Assembly (NCBI GenBank): GCA_047632015.1
Contig: JBLIBC010000162.1
Coordinates: forward strand, 1-6,178
Direction of reading: 5' to 3'
Length of the DNA stretch: 6,178 nucleotides
Source: JBLIAZ01 sp047632015
GTDB lineage: Bacteria > Bacteroidota > Bacteroidia > Flavobacteriales_C > GCA-002722245
The position numbers and the translations under genes were made by a program. A model generated the notes under the pieces. That model ran no database searches. It was not told the DNA's origin and saw only the letters and a list, made by a program, of their open reading frames with translations. Below, one piece after another: positions 1-5,678 of this stretch (within the stretch, counting starts at the first letter, position 1; every line of letters begins with the position of its first letter).

Positions 1-1269
1 AAACTTAGCAAATGCTTCAAGTTCTCTGTATTGAGCCTGATCAAGTTTCAAAGTACCAGAAATCTTTTTCATGGACTTAATTTGAGCGTTACCACCCACC
101 CTTGATACAGATATACCAACGTTAATTGCTGGACGAACACCTGCATTAAACAAGTTAGACTCTAAAAATATTTGACCATCAGTAATCGAAATTACGTTAG
201 TTGGGATATATGCAGATACATCACCAGCTTGAGTTTCAATGATTGGAAGTGCAGTTAATGAACCTCCTCCTTTTACAATTCCTTTTAATGATTCAGGTAA
301 ATCATTCATGCTTGCAGCAATCGTGTCAGATGCATTTACTTTACATGCTCTTTCAAGTAACCTTGAGTGCAAGAAGAATACATCACCTGGGTAAGCCTCA
401 CGTCCCGGAGGTCTTCTTAACAATAAAGAAACTTCACGGTAAGCAACTGCTTGTTTTGATAAATCATCATATACAATTAATGAAGGATTACCAGTATCTC
501 TAAAAAATTCTCCGATCGCCGCACCAGTAAATGGAGCGTAAAACTGCATTACTGCAGGATCAGATGCATTAGCTGCAACTACTGTCGTGTAAGACATTGC
601 TCCAGCTTTTTCCAAAGTATTCACAATTCCAGCAACTGTGGAAGCTTTTTGTCCAATAGCAACATATATACAATACACAGGCTCACCTGCATCAAAAAAT
701 TCTTTTTGGTTGATGATTGCATCAATCGCTACAGTTGTTTTACCTGTTTGACGGTCACCGATAACCAATTCCCTTTGTCCTCTACCAATTGGAATCATTG
801 CATCAATTGCCTTAATTCCAGTTTGCAATGGCTCATTTACAGGTTGTCTGTAAATTACACCTGGTGCTTTTCTTTCGATTGGCATTTGGTACAAATCACC
901 AGTAACTTCACCTTTACCGTCAATTGGATGACCTAAAGTATTTACAACCCTTCCAACTAAACCATGTCCAGCTTGAATGGATGCAATTTTATTTGTTCTT
1001 TTTACTGTACTTCCTTCTCTTATCCCTACTGACTCTCCTAACAATACCAATCCTACATTGTCCTCTTCCAAGTTCAAAGCAATTGCTTGTAAACCAGTTT
1101 CAAACTCTACCAATTCACCGTATTGTACGTTAGTTAATCCATACGCTCTTGCAATACCATCACCTACTTGAAGTACTGTTCCAACTTCTTGTAATTCTGC
1201 TTGCGTTTTTACTCCAGCTAATTGTTCTCTTAATATTGCTGAAACTTCTGCGGGTTTAATTTCTGCCAT
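1..1269 (-). CDS. atpA: F1 ATP synthase subunit alpha, partial (3' end beyond the left edge)
   Basis: Non-catalytic nucleotide-binding subunit of the F1 head, cytoplasmic, alternating with beta in the alpha3-beta3 hexamer. The open frame from ATG at 1269 runs without a stop to base 1, giving 423 residues; the family is usually 500-525 residues, so about 100 C-terminal residues lie outside. The beta-barrel N-domain is followed by the Walker A loop GDRQTGKT (residues 171-178), a Walker B strand LIVYDD (264-269), the conserved LRRPPGREAYPGD stretch (about 284-296), and the alpha signature GISVSRVGG (385-393). R390 there is the arginine that reaches into the catalytic site on beta. No frameshift or missing key residue is seen. 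It starts 41 bp after atpH with no clear Shine-Dalgarno site, as is usual in Bacteroidota. atpG (gamma) would be expected next, but this cannot be seen. Confidence 0.98.
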   Translation of the reverse strand, partial: MAEIKPAEVSAILREQLAGVKTQAELQEVGTVLQVGDGIARAYGLTNVQYGELVEFETGLQAIALNLEEDNVGLVLLGESVGIREGSTVKRTNKIASIQAGHGLVGRVVNTLGHPIDGKGEVTGDLYQMPIERKAPGVIYRQPVNEPLQTGIKAIDAMIPIGRGQRELVIGDRQTGKTTVAIDAIINQKEFFDAGEPVYCIYVAIGQKASTVAGIVNTLEKAGAMSYTTVVAANASDPAVMQFYAPFTGAAIGEFFRDTGNPSLIVYDDLSKQAVAYREVSLLLRRPPGREAYPGDVFFLHSRLLERACKVNASDTIAASMNDLPESLKGIVKGGGSLTALPIIETQAGDVSAYIPTNVISITDGQIFLESNLFNAGVRPAINVGISVSRVGGNAQIKSMKKISGTLKLDQAQYRELEAFAKF

Positions 1270-1310
1270 TGTTTATGATTTAGTCGTGTAATACTTTGTT
1301 TAATATTTAT

Positions 1311-1844
1311 TTAGGACAATGCGTTTTGCATGTTAGCCAATTGTTGGCTAATGCTCGCGTTAATTTGTTTATCACCAATGGTAATTACAAATCCACCAAT
1401 TAACGTTTCGTCTTTTTCTTCTTCAATTAATACTTCTTTGTCGTAAGTTGCTTTAACCAATTCAGCTACTTTCTTTTTCAAGATATCTCCTACTCCATCA
1501 ACCGACTTAATAACTGCTCGTAAGATGTTTTTGTTTGCTAAATATAAATCAGCAAATGAAAATGAGATGTTTGCTAACAAAGAACCTCTGCCTTTAGCAA
1601 CAATCAACTGAATGAATGACGAAGTTAATTTTGATACTTTTTTCCCAAAAAGCTCATTCAAAACTGTCAACTTTTTATCAGCTGGCACCACAGGACTACT
1701 CAATACAGCCTGCAATTCTTTTGACTCTTCACACACTTTTAAAATGAGTTCCATGTCATTTTTAACATCCTCCAAAACTCCTTGCTCAACAGCTAAGTCA
1801 AGTAAAGATTTTGCGTAAGTTCTAGCAGCTTTCGTTTGCCTCAT
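1311..1844 (-). CDS. atpH: F1 ATP synthase subunit delta (OSCP homologue)
   Basis: Peripheral-stalk subunit that caps the alpha3-beta3 head and ties it to subunit b; cytoplasmic. It has 177 residues, the normal length. The N-terminal helical domain opens with the typical KAARTYAKSLLDLA pattern (residues 5-18). The C-terminal part carries the OSCP signature: acidic IEEEKDET (140-147), then LIGGFVITIGDKQINAS (148-164) with the conserved double glycine at 150-151, then an amphipathic final helix ISQQLANMQNAL. I chose ATG at 1844; a GTG directly before it (1847) would add one residue and cannot be excluded. The gap to the atpF stop is only 16 bp, so the genes are almost certainly co-transcribed. 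The upstream bases give no good Shine-Dalgarno site. Confidence 0.96.
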   Translation of the reverse strand: MRQTKAARTYAKSLLDLAVEQGVLEDVKNDMELILKVCEESKELQAVLSSPVVPADKKLTVLNELFGKKVSKLTSSFIQLIVAKGRGSLLANISFSFADLYLANKNILRAVIKSVDGVGDILKKKVAELVKATYDKEVLIEEEKDETLIGGFVITIGDKQINASISQQLANMQNALS

Positions 1845-1860
1845 CACCGATTAGTTTTAT

Positions 1861-2361
1861 TTAATTTAGGTTAACGTCTTCCATTAAATTATTTACCAAA
1901 GTTTCTTGTTTACCCTTATCGGACAACTCACCTTTTAATATTTTCTCAGCAATTTCAATTGATAAGGTAGCCACTTGTCCTTTTAATTCGGCAACTGCTT
2001 TTCCTTTTTCCATTTCAATTTGAGCTTTTGCATCTTCCATTACTTTTTCAGCAACTTCAGTAGCTGCTGTTTTAGCTTCAGCCACAATAGTAATTTTTGC
2101 TTCTTTAGCTTCTTTTAAAATAGCATCTCTTTCAATTCTTGCTTGTTTTAAAAGATCTTCATTTTGTGAAGTCAACTCAGCCATCTTAGCCTCAGCCTCT
2201 TTAGCTGATTCTAAAGCACTTTTAATTGTTTCCTCTCTTTCATTTACAGCGTTTAAAATAGGCTTCCATGCATACTTCTTTAAAAGAAACATCAAGATTA
2301 AAAACATCAAAGTTTGCCAAAAAAACAAACCAACTGAAAATTCACTTATTAACTTTTCCAT
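1861..2361 (-). CDS. atpF: Fo ATP synthase subunit b (peripheral stalk)
   Basis: Membrane-anchored stator subunit that holds F1 against rotation and contacts subunit a in the membrane and delta at its tip. It has 166 residues, normal length. One N-terminal membrane helix covers about residues 9-28 and is followed by the KKYAWKPI hinge (28-35) typical of subunit b. Residues about 37-140 form a long, highly charged Ala/Glu/Lys-rich helix expected to dimerise as a coiled coil. The segment ATLSIEIAEKILKGELSDK (131-149) is the conserved delta-binding end. The start ATG at 2361 puts the membrane helix at the expected place; an A-rich GGAAT sits directly before it but is too close for a normal ribosome binding site. 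The 75-bp gap from atpE contains a strong hairpin, listed separately. Confidence 0.97.
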   Translation of the reverse strand: MEKLISEFSVGLFFWQTLMFLILMFLLKKYAWKPILNAVNEREETIKSALESAKEAEAKMAELTSQNEDLLKQARIERDAILKEAKEAKITIVAEAKTAATEVAEKVMEDAKAQIEMEKGKAVAELKGQVATLSIEIAEKILKGELSDKGKQETLVNNLMEDVNLN

Positions 2362-2393
2362 ATTCCTTTTCTAAAAAAATTTAATTTTTTAAA

Positions 2394-2428
2394 ATCAAGA
2401 ATTGCAGCCAACCGCTACAATTCTTGAT
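2394..2428 (-). promoter_or_regulatory. Intercistronic hairpin between atpE and atpF
   Basis: A perfect 11-bp inverted repeat, ATCAAGAATTG and CAATTCTTGAT, encloses a 13-nt loop (2405-2417); two further pairs inside the loop are possible past one mismatch. In the transcript it begins 8 nt after the atpE stop. It is followed by only UUU and then AAAAAA, so the U-tract is too short for an efficient intrinsic terminator. It more likely stabilises the upstream atpE message, marks a processing site, or causes partial termination. The function is inferred; the stem is directly visible. Confidence 0.7.
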
Positions 2429-2436
2429 AATGTAAT

Positions 2437-2685
2437 TTACACTGCAAACAATGCTGCGAAACCGATTCCCTCAATAAGAGCTGCTGCAATTAACATTGCA
2501 GTTTGAATCTTGTTTGTTGCTTCTGGTTGACGTGCAATACCTTCCATTGCTGCTCCACCGATTTTTCCGATACCGATACCTGCACCGATAACTACTAAAC
2601 CTGCTCCAACAATTTTTGGAATGTACGTTACTGTTGCTACTGCTGCATCTGCTGCTGCTACTGCTACTTCTGGATCTACTGGCAT
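2437..2685 (-). CDS. atpE: Fo ATP synthase subunit c (rotor ring, proton type)
   Basis: Ion-carrying hairpin subunit that forms the rotor ring in the membrane. It has 82 residues. Helix 1 carries the glycine-ladder motif GAGIGIGKIGG (34-44), the polar loop is ARQPEA (51-56), and helix 2 carries the ion-binding carboxylate E72 in AALIEGIG. Na+-type rings have a glutamine in helix 1 and Ser/Thr after the glutamate; here those positions are I39 and G73, which points to H+ coupling (inference from family knowledge). Two oddities: about 11 extra N-terminal residues compared with E. coli, rich in Ala and with D4, E6 and D13, and only 10 residues after E72 (18 in E. coli). ATG at 2685 is the only Met before residue 47, so the N-terminal extension does not come from a wrong start among ATG codons. 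Its leader is very U-rich. Confidence 0.97.
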   Translation of the reverse strand: MPVDPEVAVAAADAAVATVTYIPKIVGAGLVVIGAGIGIGKIGGAAMEGIARQPEATNKIQTAMLIAAALIEGIGFAALFAV

Positions 2686-2736
2686 AATAAAAAAAATTAA
2701 AAATTAAACATTAAATAAATAAACTCTTCAATAATT
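2686..2736 (-). promoter_or_regulatory. U-rich untranslated leader of atpE
   Basis: In the sense direction these 51 nt between atpB and atpE contain no C and only four G, with eight consecutive U ending four nt before the atpE ATG. There is no Shine-Dalgarno site. A/U-rich, unstructured leaders favour ribosome access through protein S1, and the E. coli atpE leader is known as a U-rich translational enhancer. A similar role here, raising c over a and b, is inference. Confidence 0.4.
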
Positions 2737-3831
2737 TTAGTGATGACCTTCTTCATGGTCATGCTCCTCTACAGCCATTCCAAAATACAATGCTGAAAGC
2801 ATAGTAAATATGTAAGCCTGTAAAAACGCAACTAATAATTCTATAAGGGATAAAAATATTGTTAATCCAAAAAACGCTCCTCTTGCAAACACGTTTTGAA
2901 ATACAAACAACAAACCTATTAAACTCATTAATACTATGTGACCGGCCGAAATGTTTGCATACAAACGAATTAGTAATGCAAATGGCTTAATAAGAACTCC
3001 TAGTAATTCAATAGGTGCTAATATAATTTTCATCGGTGTTGGCACGCCTGGCATCCAAAAGATGTGCTTCCAGTAGTTTTTGTTACCTGAAGCTGTAGTA
3101 ATAATAAATGTTAGAATAGCTAAAGATGTTGTTACAGCAATATTACCTGTAACATTAATTCCAAGAGGAGTTAATCCAGACAAGTTTATGAACCATATGA
3201 AAAAGAAAACAGTTAACAAATAAGGCATGTACTTCTTGTACTTCTTTTCTCCAATGTTAGGAATTGCAATTTCGTCCCTTACGAATAACACTAATGGTTC
3301 AGCAATTTTACCAAACCCTCTTGGAATCAAGCTTGTCCCATAACTTTTTCCCACCTTTTTGAATAGGAAGAAAATAAGCAGTACAATCATCATCGTACTA
3401 AAAACACTTTTTGTGATTGAAACATCCATTGGCATTTCATTTTCGAAATGTCCGTGACCATCTGGAATTAATTTTCCACTTGCTTCCGTTTTATATATTT
3501 TCCCATGACTCAGTTTATAATACGCTCCTCCTGATTCAGCTATTGCATGTCCATGATGAAATTTAGAAGACATGAATACTTTTAAGCCTCCATCAATCAA
3601 TATTACGGGTAAAGGAAATCCATAGTGTTTATCATGACCATGCTCATCTTTCATTGTAAACAAATGAAAATCATGTGCGTCTTGCAAGTGATGTGTAATG
3701 TCTGCTTTGATGCTAATTTTAAGAGCTTCCTTCTCTTTATCATCCATCATCTTTTCTGAACAACTAACTAAGTTGATAAGTAAAATGATTATTAATGAGG
3801 CTTTAAAAAACTGTTTCATAGTGTTTAACAT
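2737..3831 (-). CDS. atpB: Fo ATP synthase subunit a with lipoprotein-type leader and His-rich periplasmic domain
   Basis: Stator subunit that forms the two proton half-channels against the c-ring in the inner membrane. It has 364 residues, about 90 more than E. coli. Residues 5-24 form a signal peptide (K6, K10, hydrophobic 11-22) ending in the lipobox LVSC with C24. Residues about 25-138 are a His-rich domain with 13 His, predicted periplasmic because subunit a has an outside N-terminus. Membrane helices follow at about 143-158, 202-222, 228-246, 268-288, 291-312 and 321-350. The essential arginine is R289 in FALLIRLYAN (E. coli R210), and Q338 matches E. coli Q252. H298 and E331 stand where E. 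coli has E219 and H245, a swapped pair as in mitochondria. The C-terminus EEHDHEEGHH is acidic and His-rich. ATG at 3819 (residue 5) is an alternative start giving a more typical leader. It has its own promoter upstream. Confidence 0.96.
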   Translation of the reverse strand: MLNTMKQFFKASLIIILLINLVSCSEKMMDDKEKEALKISIKADITHHLQDAHDFHLFTMKDEHGHDKHYGFPLPVILIDGGLKVFMSSKFHHGHAIAESGGAYYKLSHGKIYKTEASGKLIPDGHGHFENEMPMDVSITKSVFSTMMIVLLIFFLFKKVGKSYGTSLIPRGFGKIAEPLVLFVRDEIAIPNIGEKKYKKYMPYLLTVFFFIWFINLSGLTPLGINVTGNIAVTTSLAILTFIITTASGNKNYWKHIFWMPGVPTPMKIILAPIELLGVLIKPFALLIRLYANISAGHIVLMSLIGLLFVFQNVFARGAFFGLTIFLSLIELLVAFLQAYIFTMLSALYFGMAVEEHDHEEGHH

Positions 3832-3856
3832 CTAATTCTGTACTGAAAATCCGGTG

Positions 3857-3887
3857 CAAAGCTAATTAATTATATACAATCGCGAAA
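3857..3887 (-). promoter_or_regulatory. Bacteroidota-type promoter for atpB and the downstream structural genes
   Basis: Read on the minus strand, a perfect -7 element TAGCTTTG (3864-3857) is preceded at 19 bp by TTTC (3887-3884), one base off the -33 consensus TTTG. Transcription would start near 3850, leaving a leader of about 20 nt before the atpB ATG at 3831. A run of nine A on the sense strand (3908-3900) lies upstream, where an UP-like element would be. The placement in the 101-bp gap after the small membrane gene supports a separate transcription start for atpB-E-F-H-A. The match is by eye to the published TTG/TAnnTTTG pattern for this phylum. Confidence 0.6.
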
Positions 3888-3918
3888 GCTAAAAAGGTAT
3901 TTTTTTTTACAATTAGCT
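3858..3918. repeat. AGCTAA direct and inverted repeats at the atpB promoter
   Basis: AAAGCTAA occurs twice in direct orientation, at 3858-3865 and 3885-3892, 27 bp apart. A perfect 8-bp inverted pair is formed by AGCTAATT (3860-3867) and AATTAGCT (3911-3918). One direct copy covers the -7 element and the other overlaps and abuts the -33 element. This arrangement could be an operator, but the region is so AT-rich that chance or overlap with the promoter consensus may explain part of it. Confidence 0.35.
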
Positions 3919-3932
3919 CACACTTTTTCAAC

Positions 3933-4316
3933 TTAGTCTTTCAAGAGCTTAGCGATGTAATAAACTTCAAAGAATAGAGTAACTAAATAGGGCACTAAAA
4001 GCATTGACAAATCGACTCCTCGAGGCTCAGAATCAAGTACAAAAACCAACTTAAAAACAAATAAATAAACGCCAAATTTTATAAAACTAGTCCACATAAA
4101 AGCAAAACCTAAGCTGTCTGCAAATTTCTTTGACCCAAACATCAAGATAAAGAAAGAAGCACTAGAAAGTGAAAAGCTCAAAACATAAGAAACAATCATT
4201 TTAATCTGTTCAAAATTATGACCGTAGTTTTTCAACGCAAAAAAATGAATTATCCAAATCACTATTGATATAACTAAAAGAAAGGCGCAGAATTTAAACG
4301 AACTTTTGAACAGCAT
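3933..4316 (-). CDS. Small four-helix membrane protein of the ATP synthase cluster (DUF6168/AtpI-like)
   Basis: 127 residues, the size of E. coli AtpI, with four predicted membrane helices at about 8-28, 39-60, 70-93 and 103-124 and short polar ends. The pattern KKFADSLGFAFMWTSFIKFG (63-82), a lysine within helix 3, and the C-terminal VPYLVTLFFEVYYIAKLL (108-125) resemble the small protein found between atpZ and atpB in Flavobacteria (DUF6168, from memory) and the general layout of AtpI. Its ATG shares one base with the atpZ stop (TAATG), so the two are translationally coupled. By position and topology it probably stands in for AtpI, which helps c-ring assembly or Mg2+ supply in other bacteria; that function is inferred. 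No catalytic motif is visible. The gap to atpB is 101 bp and contains a promoter. Confidence 0.8.
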   Translation of the reverse strand: MLFKSSFKFCAFLLVISIVIWIIHFFALKNYGHNFEQIKMIVSYVLSFSLSSASFFILMFGSKKFADSLGFAFMWTSFIKFGVYLFVFKLVFVLDSEPRGVDLSMLLVPYLVTLFFEVYYIAKLLKD

Positions 4317-4579
4317 TATTTATCCTTTTTATTATCCTCTTCGTCATTAATTTTATTGATTAACCGCAGTGTAGTATAAAGAGAAAGAACTACAGCTAAA
4401 ATGGTCAAGATCATCGTGAACCATTTTTTATCCATAGGATATGTAGCATCTAACCATTTCCCCAAGTATGCACCAGCAAAAATAGTCCCTCCCATTTGAA
4501 AGGCAATACCTGAGTACCTCATGTAATTCTTCATTTGCTCAATTTTTATATGAAACTTATCGAAACTTTGAAATGCCAT
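4316..4579 (-). CDS. atpZ: AtpZ/AtpI-family F1Fo ATP synthase accessory protein
   Basis: 87 residues with two membrane helices (about 22-43 and 51-72) and a charged tail NDEEDNKKDK. The stretch RYSGIAFQMGGTIFAGAYLG (21-40) followed by KWLD is the family hallmark: a first helix with spaced glycines, then G-x-x-L-D before the second helix. Family members lie upstream of atp operons and have been linked to c-ring assembly and, in Bacillus, to Mg2+/Ca2+ transport together with AtpI; which applies here is unknown. I chose ATG at 4579. A TTG two codons upstream (4585) is in frame, but it would leave almost no leader if the promoter at 4594-4626 is right. ATG codons at residues 16 and 20 are also possible. 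It is the first gene of the minus-strand cluster and overlaps its neighbour by one base. Confidence 0.88.
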   Translation of the reverse strand: MAFQSFDKFHIKIEQMKNYMRYSGIAFQMGGTIFAGAYLGKWLDATYPMDKKWFTMILTILAVVLSLYTTLRLINKINDEEDNKKDK

Positions 4580-4699
4580 TTGCAATCAAGTATCAAAATT
4601 AAAAAGCTATTTGATTATAAATGCAAGTATTGAATTCTTTTTATTTGAAAATTGAATACCTTTCACTTACACAAGTAAAACACGTTTTAAAATAACGTC
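4580..4699. other. Divergent intergenic region between atpZ and the LD-carboxypeptidase gene
   Basis: 120 bp of AT-rich DNA that must hold promoters for both directions. The minus-strand promoter is listed separately. For the plus strand the best match is TACCTTTC (4657-4664) with TTG at 4630-4632, a 24-bp spacer and one mismatch, so it is weak. Directly before the plus-strand ATG is an interrupted palindrome, ACGTT (4682-4686) and AACGT (4694-4698), which could be an operator or a small hairpin. No RNA gene or open frame is evident. Confidence 0.5.
4594..4626 (-). promoter_or_regulatory. Candidate promoter for atpZ
   Basis: On the minus strand, a perfect TAATTTTG (4601-4594) is preceded by TTG (4626-4624) with a 22-bp spacer, within the 17-23 range described for Flavobacterium. 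The start of transcription would be near 4588-4589, leaving about 10 nt before the ATG at 4579. Such a short leader is possible but makes the call less certain. Confidence 0.45.
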
Positions 4700-5608
4700 A
4701 TGAAAACACCTCAAGTTTTAAAATCAGGAGATGAAGTTGCAATTATAGCGATTGGAAAAAAAATAGCATTATCTGAAATTGAAAAAGCGATTACAAGATA
4801 CGAAGCTTGGGGATTAAGAGTTAACGTGAGCAAAACGATTGGAGCTGGAACGCAGTATTTAGCTGGAAGTGATCAATTAAAAACAACCGAATTACAATTA
4901 TACATCAACAATCCAAACATCAAAGCAATTGTTTTTGCGCGTGGTGGATACGGAGCGGTTAGAATTATTGACAGCATCGATTTCTCCCCGCTCCTGAAAC
5001 AACCCAAATGGCTAGTGGGGTTTAGTGATGTAACTGTGCTACACAATCATTTAAACAGCTCTTTAAAATTAGCAACTGTTCATGGCATTATGCCCGTGTT
5101 TTTTCCACAAGCTACTTCTGAGTCAATTGAATCCTGTAAAGAAGTGTTATTTAAAGGAGAAATGGATTATTATTTTAACTGTGAAAATACAGCACTATAC
5201 CATGAAGGAAGTTGTGAAGGCGAAATCGTTGGTGGAAACTTATCGATCATATACAGCTTGTGTGGATCAGCGTCTCAATTAAAAACTAAAAACAAAATAC
5301 TTTTCCTTGAAGATTTATTTGAACCGTTGTATCACATTGACAGGATGCTTCAAAACTTAAAGCGCAATGGAATGTTTGACGAGTTAGCAGGAGTTATTAT
5401 TGGGAGCTTTACAGATATAGACAAAGGGAACCCCGCTTTTTCAACCGACATTGAATCAGTATTTAAGGAATACGTTGGGCATCTAGATATTCCTATATAT
5501 AGTGGATTTCCAAGTGGACACATTAACAACAACCACAGCTTAATTTTAGGTCAAAAAGTAAAAATGCAAGTCACAAGCAAAGATATTTTAATAAAGACCT
5601 TAAATTAA
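4700..5608 (+). CDS. ldcA: LD-carboxypeptidase (muramoyltetrapeptide carboxypeptidase, peptidase family S66)
   Basis: Predicted to remove the terminal D-alanine from cytoplasmic murein tetrapeptides during peptidoglycan recycling (EC 3.4.17.13). 302 residues, usual for the family, without a signal peptide or membrane helix, so cytoplasmic. Family landmarks in order: N-terminal LKSGDEVAIIA (7-17); IVFARGGYGAVRII (77-90); the nucleophile S109 in WLVGFSDVT; the GEIVGGNLSII strand (174-184); LFLEDLFEPLYHIDRML (201-217), whose E204 is the likely triad glutamate (E208 is the alternative); and FPSGHINNN (270-278) with the likely triad H274. The Ser-Glu-His set is therefore complete. The ATG at 4700 fits the normal N-terminus; there is no Shine-Dalgarno site and only a weak promoter match. 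It is divergent from the atp cluster and 70 bp before rpmE2, which has its own promoter. A related S66 role such as MccF-like immunity is less likely given the ordinary context. Confidence 0.9.
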   Translation: MKTPQVLKSGDEVAIIAIGKKIALSEIEKAITRYEAWGLRVNVSKTIGAGTQYLAGSDQLKTTELQLYINNPNIKAIVFARGGYGAVRIIDSIDFSPLLKQPKWLVGFSDVTVLHNHLNSSLKLATVHGIMPVFFPQATSESIESCKEVLFKGEMDYYFNCENTALYHEGSCEGEIVGGNLSIIYSLCGSASQLKTKNKILFLEDLFEPLYHIDRMLQNLKRNGMFDELAGVIIGSFTDIDKGNPAFSTDIESVFKEYVGHLDIPIYSGFPSGHINNNHSLILGQKVKMQVTSKDILIKTLN

Positions 5609-5618
5609 TTACAGAATA

Positions 5619-5651
5619 TTTGGTTTATACTGCGTTACTTTCGTACTTTTG
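5619..5651 (+). promoter_or_regulatory. Strong Bacteroidota-type promoter for rpmE2
   Basis: TTTG (5619-5622), a 21-bp spacer and a perfect TACTTTTG (5644-5651) match the housekeeping promoter pattern of the phylum. Transcription would begin near 5657, giving a leader of about 22 nt before the ATG at 5679. The leader has no Shine-Dalgarno site. The in-frame TTG at 5649 lies inside the -7 element and so cannot be the start codon of a transcript made here. Confidence 0.75.
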
Positions 5652-5678
5652 CAGTCCAATTCTATTAAAAGTGTTAAA

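Noticed and set aside
243..1171. Several plus-strand open frames opposite atpA
   Set aside because: They are shadows of the alpha-subunit frame: no recognisable domain, no promoter, low-complexity translations rich in Leu, Gln and Ser.
1612..1818. Plus-strand 68-codon frame opposite atpH
   Set aside because: Antisense shadow of the delta-subunit gene; no family resemblance and no upstream signals.
2394..2428. Hairpin after atpE as a full intrinsic terminator
   Set aside because: Only three unpaired U follow before an A-run, and atpF, atpH and atpA downstream have no promoter that I could see, so complete termination is unlikely.
2437..2685. Na+-dependent ATP synthase
   Set aside because: Subunit c has I39 instead of the helix-1 Gln and G73 instead of Ser/Thr after the carboxylate, so the Na+-binding set is absent.
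2697..2711. Four-codon minus-strand mini-ORF (ATG TTT AAT TTT TAA) in the atpE leader, a possible upstream regulatory ORF
   Set aside because: In such AT-rich sequence short start-stop pairs are expected by chance, and there is no ribosome binding site or coding signal.
4630..4664. Plus-strand promoter for the LD-carboxypeptidase gene (TTG, 24 bp, TACCTTTC)
   Set aside because: The spacer is too long and the last base of the -7 element is wrong; mentioned in the intergenic entry but not called as a promoter.
5082..5532. Two short frames (5082-5282 plus, 5350-5532 minus) within the LD-carboxypeptidase gene
   Set aside because: The gene is intact across both with all family motifs; these are out-of-frame or antisense shadows.
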